Of a stretch of 64,000 nucleotides of DNA, positions 1 through 8,735 are shown piece after piece (positions within the stretch are counted from its first letter, which is position 1; each line of letters opens with the position of its first letter). The position numbers and the translations under genes are program-made. Source of the stretch: JAOUGY01 sp963785075 (GTDB taxonomy: Bacteria; Actinomycetota; Acidimicrobiia; Spongiisociales; ZC4RG35). The stretch is taken from contig CAWATW010000004.1 of assembly GCA_963785075.1 (NCBI GenBank), positions 62,001 through 126,000 of the forward strand, read 5' to 3'. Below the pieces are notes generated by a model that made no database searches, was not told where the DNA came from, and worked only from the letters and a program-made list of their open reading frames with translations.

Positions 1-707
1 TATTCGGTCGGATGCGAGAACTCGTACGACGCCCGGTATCCGTTGTCGACGAAGCTTCCCGCGATGGCCCCATCGGGCCGGGTTTGATGATGGAAGAAGG
101 GGATCGACATGTAGTACGGGTCGAATCCCGAGCTGGTCGGATCGGACCGGGGGTCGGCGGAGGGGACCCCCGCCGTGAACTCCGATGTGGCATCGGGATG
201 GAGGATGTCGGTGTTCCAGAGTGTGAAGTCACGGCCCCGACGGTTGTGTGAACCGGTCTTCTCCCCCAGCCCGTACACCGCGTCCGCCGGCCCGCACCTC
301 CGGCGAACCACGAACGAATCGTTCAGGGTGGCGTACGCCCAGCTCTTCCCCTCGTCGTCGACCCAAGTCTCGGCGATGACGCTGCCGTCGGGGCGGTACA
401 CGTCAAGGGTGAACGGCTCGAATCCGAGCCTGACGACGAGGGCTCCGGTCGCCACGATCGCCGAGTCCGCCTCCCGAGTGACCGTGATCGCCACCGGCTC
501 GCGGAGAGGGTCCGCCTCCACGGCGAAGGTCGGGTGCTCGTCGAAGACCCCGCCTCTGCTGATGGAAACCCGCACGACGTCGTGGCGGATCACCTCCACC
601 AGCAGCCGCTCGCCATGGAGGGCGGCTTCGACACCACGCGGGGTCTCGACCACGGAATCGACACGTTGGAACCTCAGGTACTCGTTGAGATCTGGTCGGC
701 GCAGCAT
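1..707 (-). CDS. GH31 family alpha-glucosidase, N-terminal part (cut by window edge)
   Basis: The minus-strand frame is open from an ATG at 707 to the window edge, giving 235 visible residues. Around residues 144-168 it reads 'VYGLGEKTG...RGRDFTLWNTDI', the hallmark of the N-terminal beta-sandwich of glycoside hydrolase family 31 (alpha-glucosidase/alpha-xylosidase). The upstream beta-rich part ('PFTLDVYRPDG', 'RRRCGPADAVYGLGEK') fits the galactose-mutarotase-like domain that precedes the GH31 barrel. The catalytic (beta/alpha)8 domain with its WxDMNE-type motif lies outside the window, so the substrate cannot be judged. No signal peptide is visible, which suggests a cytoplasmic enzyme acting on imported oligosaccharides. 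It is divergent from the next gene, with 56 bp between the two starts. Confidence 0.85.
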   Translation of the reverse strand, partial: MLRRPDLNEYLRFQRVDSVVETPRGVEAALHGERLLVEVIRHDVVRVSISRGGVFDEHPTFAVEADPLREPVAITVTREADSAIVATGALVVRLGFEPFTLDVYRPDGSVIAETWVDDEGKSWAYATLNDSFVVRRRCGPADAVYGLGEKTGSHNRRGRDFTLWNTDILHPDATSEFTAGVPSADPRSDPTSSGFDPYYMSIPFFHHQTRPDGAIAGSFVDNGYRASYEFSHPTE

Positions 708-763
708 CGCGCAGACGATAGGCTCGGCCCCGGAGATCCGATCGCAACCGCAAGGACGATGAG

Positions 764-1195
764 ATGGGCAAACTGCTGATGCGTCTGTTCACGACGCTTC
801 ACGCCACGATCGTGAAGGCGACCGGAAAGCTCGGTGGCGGTGCGGAGGACGGGTCGGTGCTCGTGCTCGAGCACATCGGCGCCAAGTCTGGGAAGCGGCG
901 CACGACCCCGCTCATGTTCATCCACCACGGGGAGGGGTACGCCGTGGTGGCGTCGATGGGCGGCGCGCCAACCAACCCTGGCTGGTATCACAACCTCGTG
1001 GCCAATCCGGACGTGACGGTGGTGATCGACCGCAAGAGCATCCCGGTGCATGCGAGGCAACTCGAGGGCTCCGACCGGGATGCTGCATGGGAACGGTTCA
1101 CGCGGATGGACCCGAGGTGGGAGCGATACGCCGGCGGAACCGATCGGGTGATGCCGATCATGGCGCTCGACCCGCTCGGTCAACCGGCGAGCTGA
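764..1195 (+). CDS. Deazaflavin (F420)-dependent nitroreductase family protein
   Basis: A 143-residue protein with the signature of the Ddn/Rv3547-type split beta-barrel family: 'GAKSGKRRTTPLMFI' followed by 'PTNPGWYHNLVANPDVTV'. Members bind coenzyme F420 and reduce quinones, nitroimidazoles or other activated substrates; many have unknown natural substrates. The length is normal for the family (about 130-150). The ATG at 764 has an AAGGA-like site about 10 nt upstream. It points to F420 use in this organism, which is typical of Actinobacteria. Its 3' end overlaps the convergent lipoprotein gene by 16 nt. The family assignment is firm; the reaction is not known. Confidence 0.85.
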   Translation: MGKLLMRLFTTLHATIVKATGKLGGGAEDGSVLVLEHIGAKSGKRRTTPLMFIHHGEGYAVVASMGGAPTNPGWYHNLVANPDVTVVIDRKSIPVHARQLEGSDRDAAWERFTRMDPRWERYAGGTDRVMPIMALDPLGQPAS

Positions 1196-2445
1196 TCGGC
1201 GAGCGCCTGGCCGACCACAGGATCGTCGGCCACGACCAGTGTCACCTGGTCAACGACACGTTCGACCGACCCGAAGGCGTCGTCGGTGATCGCCTCCGCG
1301 ACATAGCCCACGAGGGCGGACTCCAACTCCTCGGCGTCGGCGGTGGAGTCACCCGCGTAGATAAGGGCCATGACCACGTTCTCACCGTCGAAATAGACCC
1401 GATATGTGTCGCCACCCCACCCATCGGCGGCGGCGCTGTCGCCGCCGAGCACCTGATTGAACATCAGCTCGAAGCTGAATTCGCCCCACGTCGAAGTGTA
1501 CGCCACCTCGTATCCGTCGACCTCGACATCGGGGAACTCGATGACGAGCGGTAGGTCCTGGCCATAATCCTCAGGCGAGATGATCTGCTCGGTCGACAGC
1601 GGCGGCTCACCGTAGGCGGCGTTGAGGCCCTCCATGCCTTCGAGCTCGTACAGCCGCTCGACGAAGGCCTGGCCCTGAACGTACGGGAAGATCAGCGACT
1701 CCTGAAGGAACCGCGGTGCGGCGTCCAGCGCGCTGCTGTCGATGTCGAGGGATTCCTCGATCACCTGCCGTTGCTCATCGATGCCCAGCCCGATCAGATA
1801 CAGGAGCTCGGTGAGCACGGCGTCGCCCTCGATGAGGGCCTGGAAGGCGGCCGCCTCGTCATACCGCTCCTCGTCCAAGATCTGCTTGTAGGCGTCGCCG
1901 AATCCGAAGTGCTGATCTGTGAGAGCGTGCGTCAGCTCGTGAACGATGGTCGATCGCTCCAGCGCACTGAACGTGTCGGAACGCAACGGTACGACCAGCT
2001 CGTCGGTGTCCGGGTCATAGAAGCCCGCCACCTGCTCCCCGAGCACGCTCGAGTAGAGATCGATCAGCGATGTGCCCGGCGGCACCAGGCCCAGCAGCTC
2101 GTACAGCGCCTCGTCGGCTTCCACATCCTCGGTCGACTCTTCGATGTCCTCCAGCACCAGCCGCTCGAGTTCGACGGGCGACACGACGTTGATCACGGGT
2201 GGATCGATGAAGTCGAGCCGGCGGGTCTCCTCGGTCAGGTCGATCAACGCTTCGAGCTCGCTCTGGAGCGCCGCCGGAAGGTCTTCGATCCCCGGCGGCT
2301 CTTGCATGACGGTCGTCGTCGTCGACTCGGCGATGGTCGACGCCGTCGTGACTCGAGTGGTCGTCGATTCGGCGCCTGTGGTCGCCGCGCCCCCGTTGGA
2401 GGTACAGGCGGCCAGCACCAACAGGAGCGGGAGCAGACGTTTCAT
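1180..2445 (-). CDS. Lipoprotein with HExxH metallopeptidase-like motif
   Basis: The ATG at 2445 begins a classic lipoprotein signal peptide with lipobox LAAC (Cys14), followed by a Ser/Thr-rich linker (about residues 20-47). The frame stays open further upstream, but that extension is Arg/Ser-rich and not protein-like, so 2445 is preferred. The 421-residue mature part contains 'VHELTHALTDQHF' with H169-E170 and H173, a gluzincin-type zinc site, preceded by 'GFYDPDTDELVVPL'. This pattern is common in secreted actinobacterial proteins of unknown role. It would sit on the outer face of the membrane. It is divergent from the SOS-controlled HNH gene and convergent with the F420-type gene. A zinc-dependent peptidase is inferred from the motif alone; no named family is claimed. 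Confidence 0.75.
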   Translation of the reverse strand: MKRLLPLLLVLAACTSNGGAATTGAESTTTRVTTASTIAESTTTTVMQEPPGIEDLPAALQSELEALIDLTEETRRLDFIDPPVINVVSPVELERLVLEDIEESTEDVEADEALYELLGLVPPGTSLIDLYSSVLGEQVAGFYDPDTDELVVPLRSDTFSALERSTIVHELTHALTDQHFGFGDAYKQILDEERYDEAAAFQALIEGDAVLTELLYLIGLGIDEQRQVIEESLDIDSSALDAAPRFLQESLIFPYVQGQAFVERLYELEGMEGLNAAYGEPPLSTEQIISPEDYGQDLPLVIEFPDVEVDGYEVAYTSTWGEFSFELMFNQVLGGDSAAADGWGGDTYRVYFDGENVVMALIYAGDSTADAEELESALVGYVAEAITDDAFGSVERVVDQVTLVVADDPVVGQALADQLAG

Positions 2446-2502
2446 GCGTGCAGCACCGTACCCAGATCCCAGGACAACGGAAGCAGACCATCCGGTCGGG
2501 GC

Positions 2503-2531
2503 TTGACGATCGAACGTGTGTTCGATATGAT
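2503..2531 (+). promoter_or_regulatory. Sigma-70 type promoter with LexA (SOS) box filling the spacer
   Basis: TTGACG (2503-2508) and TATGAT (2526-2531) are spaced exactly 17 bp apart. The perfect dyad TCGAAC-GTGT-GTTCGA occupies 2510-2525, almost the whole spacer. This matches the SOS box known for mycobacterial and other actinobacterial LexA (TCGAAC-N4-GTTCGA). It points rightward into the HNH gene. A LexA dimer bound here would block RNA polymerase, so the downstream gene is predicted to be DNA-damage inducible. Confidence 0.85.
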
Positions 2532-2595
2532 GGTTCCGTCGGTCGGAGTCGCCTCGGTTCGAGTTGATTCGGCGACCGACCGCACTTCCCCACCC

Positions 2596-2616
2596 GCGAG
2601 CCGCCACCCGGCTCGC
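2596..2616. promoter_or_regulatory. Hairpin in the leader of the HNH gene
   Basis: GCGAGCC (2596-2602) and GGCTCGC (2610-2616) form a perfect 7-bp stem with a 7-nt loop, between the SOS promoter and the start of the HNH gene. No U-tract follows, so it is not a classical terminator. It may affect translation or RNA stability. Its function is unproven. Confidence 0.35.
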
Positions 2617-2650
2617 CGAACAGAGCGTTTCTCGGTGTAGTGGGGCTGAT

Positions 2651-3757
2651 GTGATCTCGAATCCGGTGTTTGACACGGTGACAACCGATGCCATCGAGCA
2701 GCGACTGGTCGAACTGGAATCGGTCGTGGCCCGGGCTCGTGGCGTCCAGGTCGAGTTGTTGCGGGAGCTCGATGTCCGGCAGGTGCCGACAGTCGACGGC
2801 TGTCGCAATCTGAGCGAGTGGATGGTGTCCCGCCTCGATGTCGCTCCCGAAACCGCCAACGGGATCTCAAAGCTCGTCCACTCCCAGTCCCATGTCATCG
2901 ACTGGGCGGTCACCGGCGGGAAGATCAGTGTTGATCGGGCGATCGAGCTGACCGGTTTCGACAGTCCCGACCCGGTGGCCGAGACCGAACATCTGTCGAT
3001 CCCGCGGCTACGACATCACGTGGTGACGCGTCGCCGCCACACCCGCGGTGACGAGCGCCGCCGCCACGCTGAACGGTTCCTGATGATGCAGCCATCGTTG
3101 GATCAGACCGGGCTGCGATTGTGGGGTGAGCTGGTGGGGATCGACGCCGCCCGCTTCCAACAGGTGGTGGTCGACGCCGCCGACCAGATGCCGGCGTTGC
3201 CATCAGGTAGGCGGGAACCGCGCAAGGCGCGGATGGCCGACGCCCTCGCCAACCTCGTCATCGACACCGCCACCAACGACACCAGGGACAACGGTCCCTC
3301 GACGATGGTGTCGGTGCTGGTCGACGCCACCGCAGCGACCGCCACCAACGGCGAAACCGGGAGTATCACCCTCAGCGGCCTCCGCATCGGACCCGACGCC
3401 TTGGAGGCGATGCTGTGTGGCGGGATCGTCGAGCTCAACGCCCACATCGACGAAGGCCGCTACGTGGCCGTCGGACACACCACCCACACCATGCCACCCC
3501 GGCTTCGACGTCTCATCCACCAGCGCGACGGCGGGATGTGCACTGCCGACGGCTGCGGCAGCCGCTACCGGCTCCAACCCCACCACATCCGCCACCGCCA
3601 CCACGGCGGTACCGACGACCCCACCAATCTCACCCTGTTGTGCTGGTTCCACCACCACGTTGTCATCCACCGCCACGGCCACCACATCGACCCCACATCC
3701 CAACCCGGCCGCATCCGATTCCTCCCCCCAGAACCCGGCGTCGACCCACCCGCCTGA
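2651..3757 (+). CDS. DUF222 / HNH endonuclease (13E12-type), SOS-controlled
   Basis: A 368-residue protein from the GTG at 2651, chosen over an in-frame TTG at 2564 because the latter adds a Pro/Arg-rich stretch translated from the leader hairpin region. The N-terminal ~250 residues form the helical DUF222 domain ('GCRNLSEWMVSRL' near 50-62). The C-terminus carries an HNH nuclease motif with zinc-type cysteines: 'CTADGCGSRYRLQPHHIRH', then 'NLTLLCWFHH'. The family is abundant and multicopy in actinobacterial genomes and is often treated as a selfish or repair-associated nuclease; the biological role is unsettled. The upstream promoter carries a perfect LexA box, so expression is predicted to rise on DNA damage. 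No neighbouring partner gene was seen. Confidence 0.85.
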   Translation: MISNPVFDTVTTDAIEQRLVELESVVARARGVQVELLRELDVRQVPTVDGCRNLSEWMVSRLDVAPETANGISKLVHSQSHVIDWAVTGGKISVDRAIELTGFDSPDPVAETEHLSIPRLRHHVVTRRRHTRGDERRRHAERFLMMQPSLDQTGLRLWGELVGIDAARFQQVVVDAADQMPALPSGRREPRKARMADALANLVIDTATNDTRDNGPSTMVSVLVDATAATATNGETGSITLSGLRIGPDALEAMLCGGIVELNAHIDEGRYVAVGHTTHTMPPRLRRLIHQRDGGMCTADGCGSRYRLQPHHIRHRHHGGTDDPTNLTLLCWFHHHVVIHRHGHHIDPTSQPGRIRFLPPEPGVDPPA

Positions 3758-3839
3758 CCCCGGCCTCCGCCCACTCCAACACTCCCCCACTGCCACGACG
3801 CACCAGGCCGACCAACCGCGGGCCGACGGCGCGCGCGTT

Positions 3840-4446
3840 TCAGAAGTCGATCCGCATGACCACCCGGCGGGTGGTCGGGTGCGTCACCTCGGTGAATCCG
3901 GCGTCTGAGAACATGTTGCGGCTGCCGACGTACAGCTCGCCCCAGGTGATGACTTCCCCCGGCCGAACGATCATCGGATACGCCTCGATCGCGCGCGCAC
4001 CCCGTTCCACGCGCGAAGTCGACTGTGGCAGCGGCCAGCGCAGTGGCGACACCTCGCCGCCGGTAGCCGATACGAGTCACAAAACAGGTCACCGCCCACA
4101 CGCTGTCGTCGGATCTGTCCTCGTCACGGTCGGTCCAGGGAACACGCATGTCGTCGAGCCGGGCATGTACGTTGCGTGGCGCCACGGCACACCATCCGAC
4201 CGGTTCCCCGCCGAGGAAACCGACCAGTCCCGAAGTCTGCTCCGAGCCTGGGTTGCCACAGTCGGTTTGTTCCCTCAGCCGCAACTTGCGTTCCTCGACC
4301 GAAACCGAGCGCCAATCACGGTTCCGGACTTTCAGCCACTGACACTGGCACCGCGCCGCGTCACCGCGCTCTCCGAATACCGCCTGCAGGTCTTCCCACG
4401 ACGCTTGATTCGCAGGGACGATCACCAGATCGACTTCCATGTTCAT
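3840..4446 (-). pseudogene. GNAT N-acetyltransferase disrupted by a frameshift
   Basis: The ATG at 4446 is preceded by GGGGAG. The first frame runs through 'CFVTRIGYRRRGVATALAA', the acetyl-CoA binding motif A (R-x-x-G-x-A), and 'TVDFAR'. There the sense of the protein moves to another frame, which continues as 'ERGARAIEAYPMIV' and ends at 3840. The natural joint 'DFARERGARAIEAYP' lies at about 4008-4013, where one base is extra (or two are missing) in the stretch GCGCGTGGAACGGGG. Without the shift the protein would have about 200 residues, a normal GNAT size. Either the gene is a recent pseudogene or the assembly has an indel here; the conserved tail argues for a young change. The substrate is unknown. 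Confidence 0.75.
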
Positions 4447-4592
4447 ACATTCTCCCCGACTCCCGGCACGAGAGTCGCCACAACGACTCAGTCTCGACTC
4501 CATTGCGGACACCGAATGTCGTCGACCACATGTCGATGGGCACCGCTCATGGGCCTACGGTGTGATCGTCAAGTGCGAAAGTCCAACGGACC

Positions 4593-4775
4593 ATGACACC
4601 GAGAGACCTGCTGCTTCCCGCCACCGACGCCGGAGTCGCACTTCAAGTGGCGATCGTGGTCGCCGTCGGGCTGGCTCTCGCATTCGTCTTTCGCCGCAGC
4701 TCCGAGTGGCGGCTGCTGGTCCTGGGCGGCACGCTCTTGCTGCTGGCGGGCATCGGAATCCGCGCCCTTCACTGA
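4593..4775 (+). CDS. Small two-helix membrane protein
   Basis: A 60-residue ORF with two clear hydrophobic segments (about residues 15-33 and 41-57) separated by 'RRSSEWR'. It is divergent from the frameshifted GNAT gene. I recognise no family, and the ribosome binding site is weak. Hydrophobicity and arginine placement suggest a real membrane protein, with positively charged residues in a cytoplasmic loop. It could be a remnant of a larger gene. Confidence 0.45.
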   Translation: MTPRDLLLPATDAGVALQVAIVVAVGLALAFVFRRSSEWRLLVLGGTLLLLAGIGIRALH

Positions 4776-4863
4776 TGCCCTGGCTGCGAGTTCATCGACG
4801 CGGAGGATCGGCGCTATCGCTCCTACGATACGCGCAACGCCGTCCGGACACGGAGAAGGCAAG

Positions 4864-5075
4864 GCGAGGTTCACGAGGGCCGACGATCTGCGAGGAGCGG
4901 AGTTCGTCGACGCGGACCTGCGAGGGGCCCGGTTCGTCAGATCCGACCTGTCCGGCGTCGTGATCCGTGGCGTCGAAGTCGAGACTGTGGAGATCGAGGC
5001 ACCATTGCTCTTCGACGGGCCGAGCACCGCTACGCCGTGCGCGACCTCGACGCGATCGAGGCGGAGCCCGGCTGA
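4864..5075 (+). pseudogene. Pentapeptide-repeat protein remnant
   Basis: Without a convincing start, this frame encodes tandem A(D/N)LxG(A/x) units: 'ADDLRGAEFVDADLRGARF', then 'VRSDLSGVVIRGVEVETVEI'. That is the right-handed beta-helix pattern of pentapeptide-repeat proteins. After about 5015 the frame degenerates, and a neighbouring frame carries 'HRYAVRDLDAIEAEPG' to a stop at 5073-5075, suggesting a frameshift. In many actinobacteria such repeats are fused to a DinB-like domain, and this may be the eroded N-terminus of one. The rest of 4776-5196 shows no gene I can support. Confidence 0.5.
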
Positions 5076-5196
5076 CCCGATCCAGGCCTCACAGGCATCG
5101 GTGAACGAACCGCATCGAGCAACGCCCACGCACGGCGCAACAACCGGTCGAGAGCTCGCGTAGGTTCGGTGGCAAGCTGCTACATAGGAGGCTCTT

Positions 5197-6129
5197 GTGC
5201 GTGGTTTCCTCCGTGGGGGTATCTGGGGGGTTCTCCTCACAGCCTGCCTTGTGGCATGCAGCGGTGACCTCGAGACCGAGCCCGTGTCGACCGAGGAGAC
5301 ACCAGTATCGACGGCGCCGGAAGTCCAAGCCGCTGATGCAGGAGACGAATCCGAGGAAGACGCAGCGGACGACGCCGGACTATTCGATCTCGACGTCTCC
5401 AACTTCGAGGACTCGACCACCATCGACAATCGTTACTTTCCGATCGTCCCTGGCACTCAGTTCGTGTACGAGGGAACCGCGATCGACGACGGCGAAGAGG
5501 TCGACCGCATGGTGATCTTCACCGTGACCGATCTCACAAAAATGATCAACGGAGTGGAGGCGGCGGTCGTCTGGGATCGGGACTTCAACGATGGGGTGAT
5601 GATCGAATCCGAAATCGTCTTCTTCGCACAGGATCGGGACGGCACCGTCTGGCACCTCGGCCAGTATCGGGAGACCTACGACGAGGACGAGTTCGTGGGC
5701 GGACGGGTCTGGCTCGTAGATCTGCCCGAAGGCGCCAAGGCAGGCATCTTCATGCACGCCGACCCTCAGCCCGGCACCCCCAGCTATTCCCAGGGTTTCG
5801 CCCCCGAACCGTTCAATTGGACCGATCGAGCCCGGATCTCCGAGATCGGCATCGAAGACTGCGTCGAGTTGGGCTGTCACGAGGACGTGATCGTCATCGA
5901 AGAGATCGATGAGGAGAACCCCGGTCAGCAGCTCAAGTACTACGCGCCTGGAGTAGGGAACACCCGTGTCGGCTGGAGCGGCGACGACCCTGAGCAGGAG
6001 GAGATGGAGCTGATCGAGCTGAATCAGCTCACGGCCGAGGAGATGGATGAGGTCAGAGCAGAGGCATTGGCGCTCGAGATGCGGGCATACATGTATGGCC
6101 ACACCGAGCCGGCCCGGCGAACCGAATAA
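5197..6129 (+). CDS. Secreted lipoprotein of unknown function
   Basis: The GTG start at 5197 is supported by a strong AGGAGG at 5186-5191. The 310-residue product has an arginine-bearing signal peptide, lipobox LVAC (Cys21), and an acidic linker (about residues 28-60). A globular beta-rich domain follows, with 'IDNRYFPIVPGTQFVYEG' and 'LKYYAPGVGNTRVGW'. The 'NPYFPLxPGTxxxYEG' type motif recurs in a widespread family of bacterial secreted proteins without known function. It ends in an acidic helical tail. It would be anchored on the outer face of the cytoplasmic membrane. It stands alone, with weak intergenic sequence on both sides. Confidence 0.7.
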   Translation: MRGFLRGGIWGVLLTACLVACSGDLETEPVSTEETPVSTAPEVQAADAGDESEEDAADDAGLFDLDVSNFEDSTTIDNRYFPIVPGTQFVYEGTAIDDGEEVDRMVIFTVTDLTKMINGVEAAVVWDRDFNDGVMIESEIVFFAQDRDGTVWHLGQYRETYDEDEFVGGRVWLVDLPEGAKAGIFMHADPQPGTPSYSQGFAPEPFNWTDRARISEIGIEDCVELGCHEDVIVIEEIDEENPGQQLKYYAPGVGNTRVGWSGDDPEQEEMELIELNQLTAEEMDEVRAEALALEMRAYMYGHTEPARRTE

Positions 6130-6246
6130 CGAGAACGTCGAGCCTCGTGGAGCGGGGCGATCGGTTGATCACAGGGCTCCGTGGCAGTCTTTGCGCCGTC
6201 ACGGAGCAAGTCGCGCCGGGGATCGAGTCCGCGCCCCTACACCGAT

Positions 6247-6477
6247 TGCCCGGACGCGAGATCTCGGCGACCCGCTGCTCGAGACCGTTGCTGCGGAGGT
6301 CGTCGAGGAACTGTCGACGGATCGAAGAGATCCGGCCCACCAACTCGACCTCCGCCTCGGCTAGCTCCTCGATCGCCGCCACCCCATCTCCAAGAGATGT
6401 TCGACATGACCTACCGCCGAGGGTTCTCCAATGGCGACGACTGCCGCGACGTCGTCGATGCTGCCGGCCAGCACGGC
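6247..6477 (-). pseudogene. Possible eroded helical ORF in a 600-bp gene-poor stretch
   Basis: The interval 6130-6729 has no intact gene. On the minus strand, a protein-like segment 'LAGSIDDVAAVVAIGEPSA' continues to 'VEHLLEMG'. At about 6384 the coding sense jumps frame into 'AAIEELAEAEVELVGRIS' and 'SIRRQFLDDLRSNGLEQRV'. The two halves join smoothly and lack the Arg/Pro-rich look of GC-driven shadow frames. I do not recognise the family. It is best seen as a remnant; the rest of the interval shows nothing I can name. Confidence 0.3.
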
Positions 6478-6729
6478 ACAACGCCAGCGAGTGGCCCGCG
6501 GTTCCACGGGCCGGTGGCGCAAGCCTGAACACCGGACATCGCCGATCGGAGGTCGCGGCCAGGGTGCGATTCTCATCCAGGCCCATGCCGTTCGGGCCCG
6601 ACACAGCAGTGACCTTCCTCAGGAGCCTGGCTGCCCGCCGCCCGAGTGGTCAGCCAGACGTCAGCGCCGATGTGTCACCTTCACTCGATGACGCCACCAC
6701 GGGCGTCCTGGAATCGGAAGGAGGACGCG

Positions 6730-7506
6730 ATGACACGGCAGAGGATCAGATGGACGCTTGCGTGTGCGGCGCTCGTGGCCGCCGCGGCATTGTCACCGGC
6801 CGGCGCAGTCGGCGAACCCGTCGGCCAGAACACCGATGGCCACATGTCTCGGCCCGAGGTGATCGAGATGGGTGACTCGAGGCTCAAGTTCGAGATCAAC
6901 GCCACCGACGGAGACGGCGGAATCCAGGCGTTCATCGACGCCGACCAGTGGCGCAGCATGTCGATCTACGATCCCGCCGGCAGACGGATCTTCACGTCGA
7001 CCGCCAGGGGGCGGATGGCAGAACAGGGCGGGACCGAACTGTTTCTGGAGAGCGCCGAACCTCCGTTCACCGAGGTATCGCTCGAAGATCTGTTGACACG
7101 CTGGCCCGAAGGCGAGTACCGATTCCGGGGCCGCAGCCTCGATGGCGACCTGTACGTCGGGCAATGGGAGTTGACCCACGACATTCCGGACGGGCCGACG
7201 CTCGTGGCCCCGATCGAGGGCGACCCCGCCCAGGATCCCGATGCCACCGTGCTGGAGTGGCAGCCGGTCGAAGATCCGATCGGAAGCCCGATCATCGGAT
7301 ATCAGGTGCTGGTGGTCCAACCCGACACCGGGATCGATGCACTTCCCAAGATCACGCTCGACGTGACGATGCCACCCGACACCACGAGGCTGGCGGTCCC
7401 GCCCGGGTTCCTGCAACCCGGCACCGGGTATGAGTGGGAGGTGCTCGCCATCGAATCGAGTGGCAACCAAACGTTGTCCTCCTCGACGTTCACCACGGGC
7501 GACTGA
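6730..7506 (+). CDS. Secreted protein with a fibronectin type III-like domain
   Basis: The ATG at 6730 has GGAAGGAGGA a few bases upstream and starts a typical signal peptide (residues 1 to about 26, 'ALVAAAALSPAGAVG'). The first half (about 40-155) is a beta-rich domain of unknown type. The second half ('PTLVAPIEGD...VLEWQPVEDPIG', 'IIGYQVLVVQP', 'LQPGTGYEWEVLAIESSGNQT') has the strand pattern and conserved Trp/Tyr residues of an FN3 domain. The mature 230-residue protein is probably exported; no lipobox or membrane anchor is seen. An earlier in-frame GTG at 6646 would add a non-signal extension and is not favoured. A binding or adhesion role is plausible but unproven. Confidence 0.7.
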   Translation: MTRQRIRWTLACAALVAAAALSPAGAVGEPVGQNTDGHMSRPEVIEMGDSRLKFEINATDGDGGIQAFIDADQWRSMSIYDPAGRRIFTSTARGRMAEQGGTELFLESAEPPFTEVSLEDLLTRWPEGEYRFRGRSLDGDLYVGQWELTHDIPDGPTLVAPIEGDPAQDPDATVLEWQPVEDPIGSPIIGYQVLVVQPDTGIDALPKITLDVTMPPDTTRLAVPPGFLQPGTGYEWEVLAIESSGNQTLSSSTFTTGD

Positions 7507-7663
7507 CGCACGCCCGCCGACTGCTGGAGCCCGAGCTTCCGGGATCGGCTGCAGGGGATATGACCGGAGGCTTGGGACTCCAGAAAACCACCGCGACTCG
7601 GCATCGTGGTCTTTCTGCCTCGGCGAGGCCGTCCTCCGTCGAAGCATCCGAGCCGGCCGCCGG

Positions 7664-8632
7664 TCACACGCGGACGGTGTCCTCCGCCGGCGTGGCACTG
7701 AGGAACTCTGCGATGGCTCTCCGCACCACGTCGTCCTGTCCGAGTTGCAGATGACCTCCTTCGTCGAGGGTCACGAGTCGAGCGCGGGGGATGAGTTTGG
7801 CTGCCGCTGCGGCGGCGTCGTATGAAGCGAGGGGGTCGTCTGCGGCGTGGATGATCAGCGTCGGCACCACGATGTTGGACAAGGCCACGTCGTTGATCTC
7901 GGGATTCGACTGGTAGGCGTCGAAGATGGCTCCGGCCCGGCGTGGGGCGAGAGGGAAGATGCTGTCGATCATGGCGTCGATCTCTCGGGCTTGGGCTTCG
8001 GTGTGGGGGAAGCCGGCGGGCACTCCCATCAGACGCCGCATGAACGGCGGCGCCGCCACTCTGAGAGCCCACATGGCCGGCTGCGAGTAGAAGATCTTGG
8101 CCCACGAAGGCGGCGCCTCGGCCGTCGGGCTGCCCGGCAGATTGCCCGAGCTGACGATGAGGTGGCCCATACGTTCTGGGTGCCGGAGGGCGAACTGCAC
8201 GGCGGCGCCGGTGCCGGCGGAGATTCCGATGACGTCGACCCGGTCGAGGCCGAGGTGGTCGAGCAGTTCGGCGAAGGCGTCCGCCTGTTCGGCGCCGGAC
8301 GGCTTGGCAGGCATCGTGGTTGCCAGGTAGCCAAAGCGAGACGGCACGATCACCCGTCGATGGGCGAACAGGCCTTCGACCGCCTGGAGGCCGCCATCGC
8401 AGCCGTGGAAGATGCCATGGCTGACGAGGACTGGCAGCTTGTCGCCGGCGACCGGGCCGACGCGGGCATCCGTGTACTCGCAGGTGCCCCAGGGCATGCG
8501 CACGGTGAAGCGTTGCAGTGCGTTCAGCCGCACCTGGGCGGAGGTGATGTCGGCGCGGTAGCGGCGTTCGAGGCTGACGATGCCGCCTGCCGCAACGGCG
8601 GAGGCCAGAGTGAGGATGGTTCGTTTCGACAT
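7664..8632 (-). CDS. Alpha/beta hydrolase with N-terminal membrane/signal segment
   Basis: A 322-residue protein from the ATG at 8632. After a short hydrophobic N-terminus (residues 5-19) it shows the alpha/beta-hydrolase elements in order: oxyanion loop 'SHGIFHG' (71-77), nucleophile elbow G-I-S-A-G with Ser138, acid in 'HAADDPLAS' (Asp265 or Asp266) and catalytic His294 in 'EGGHLQLG'. The triad is intact. The reaction could be ester, lactone or epoxide hydrolysis; nothing in the context narrows it. The membrane anchor suggests action at or outside the membrane. It is convergent with the FN3 gene. Confidence 0.8.
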   Translation of the reverse strand: MSKRTILTLASAVAAGGIVSLERRYRADITSAQVRLNALQRFTVRMPWGTCEYTDARVGPVAGDKLPVLVSHGIFHGCDGGLQAVEGLFAHRRVIVPSRFGYLATTMPAKPSGAEQADAFAELLDHLGLDRVDVIGISAGTGAAVQFALRHPERMGHLIVSSGNLPGSPTAEAPPSWAKIFYSQPAMWALRVAAPPFMRRLMGVPAGFPHTEAQAREIDAMIDSIFPLAPRRAGAIFDAYQSNPEINDVALSNIVVPTLIIHAADDPLASYDAAAAAAKLIPRARLVTLDEGGHLQLGQDDVVRRAIAEFLSATPAEDTVRV

Positions 8633-8735
8633 ATGCCGAGTGTCCGTCCGAAGGGGGCGGCGGGAAACGGGCCAAACGGCCAGAACCGGCGGTCTGGCCA
8701 TTGGACGGCTCGGCACGCCGATCACCGCAGCGGGA

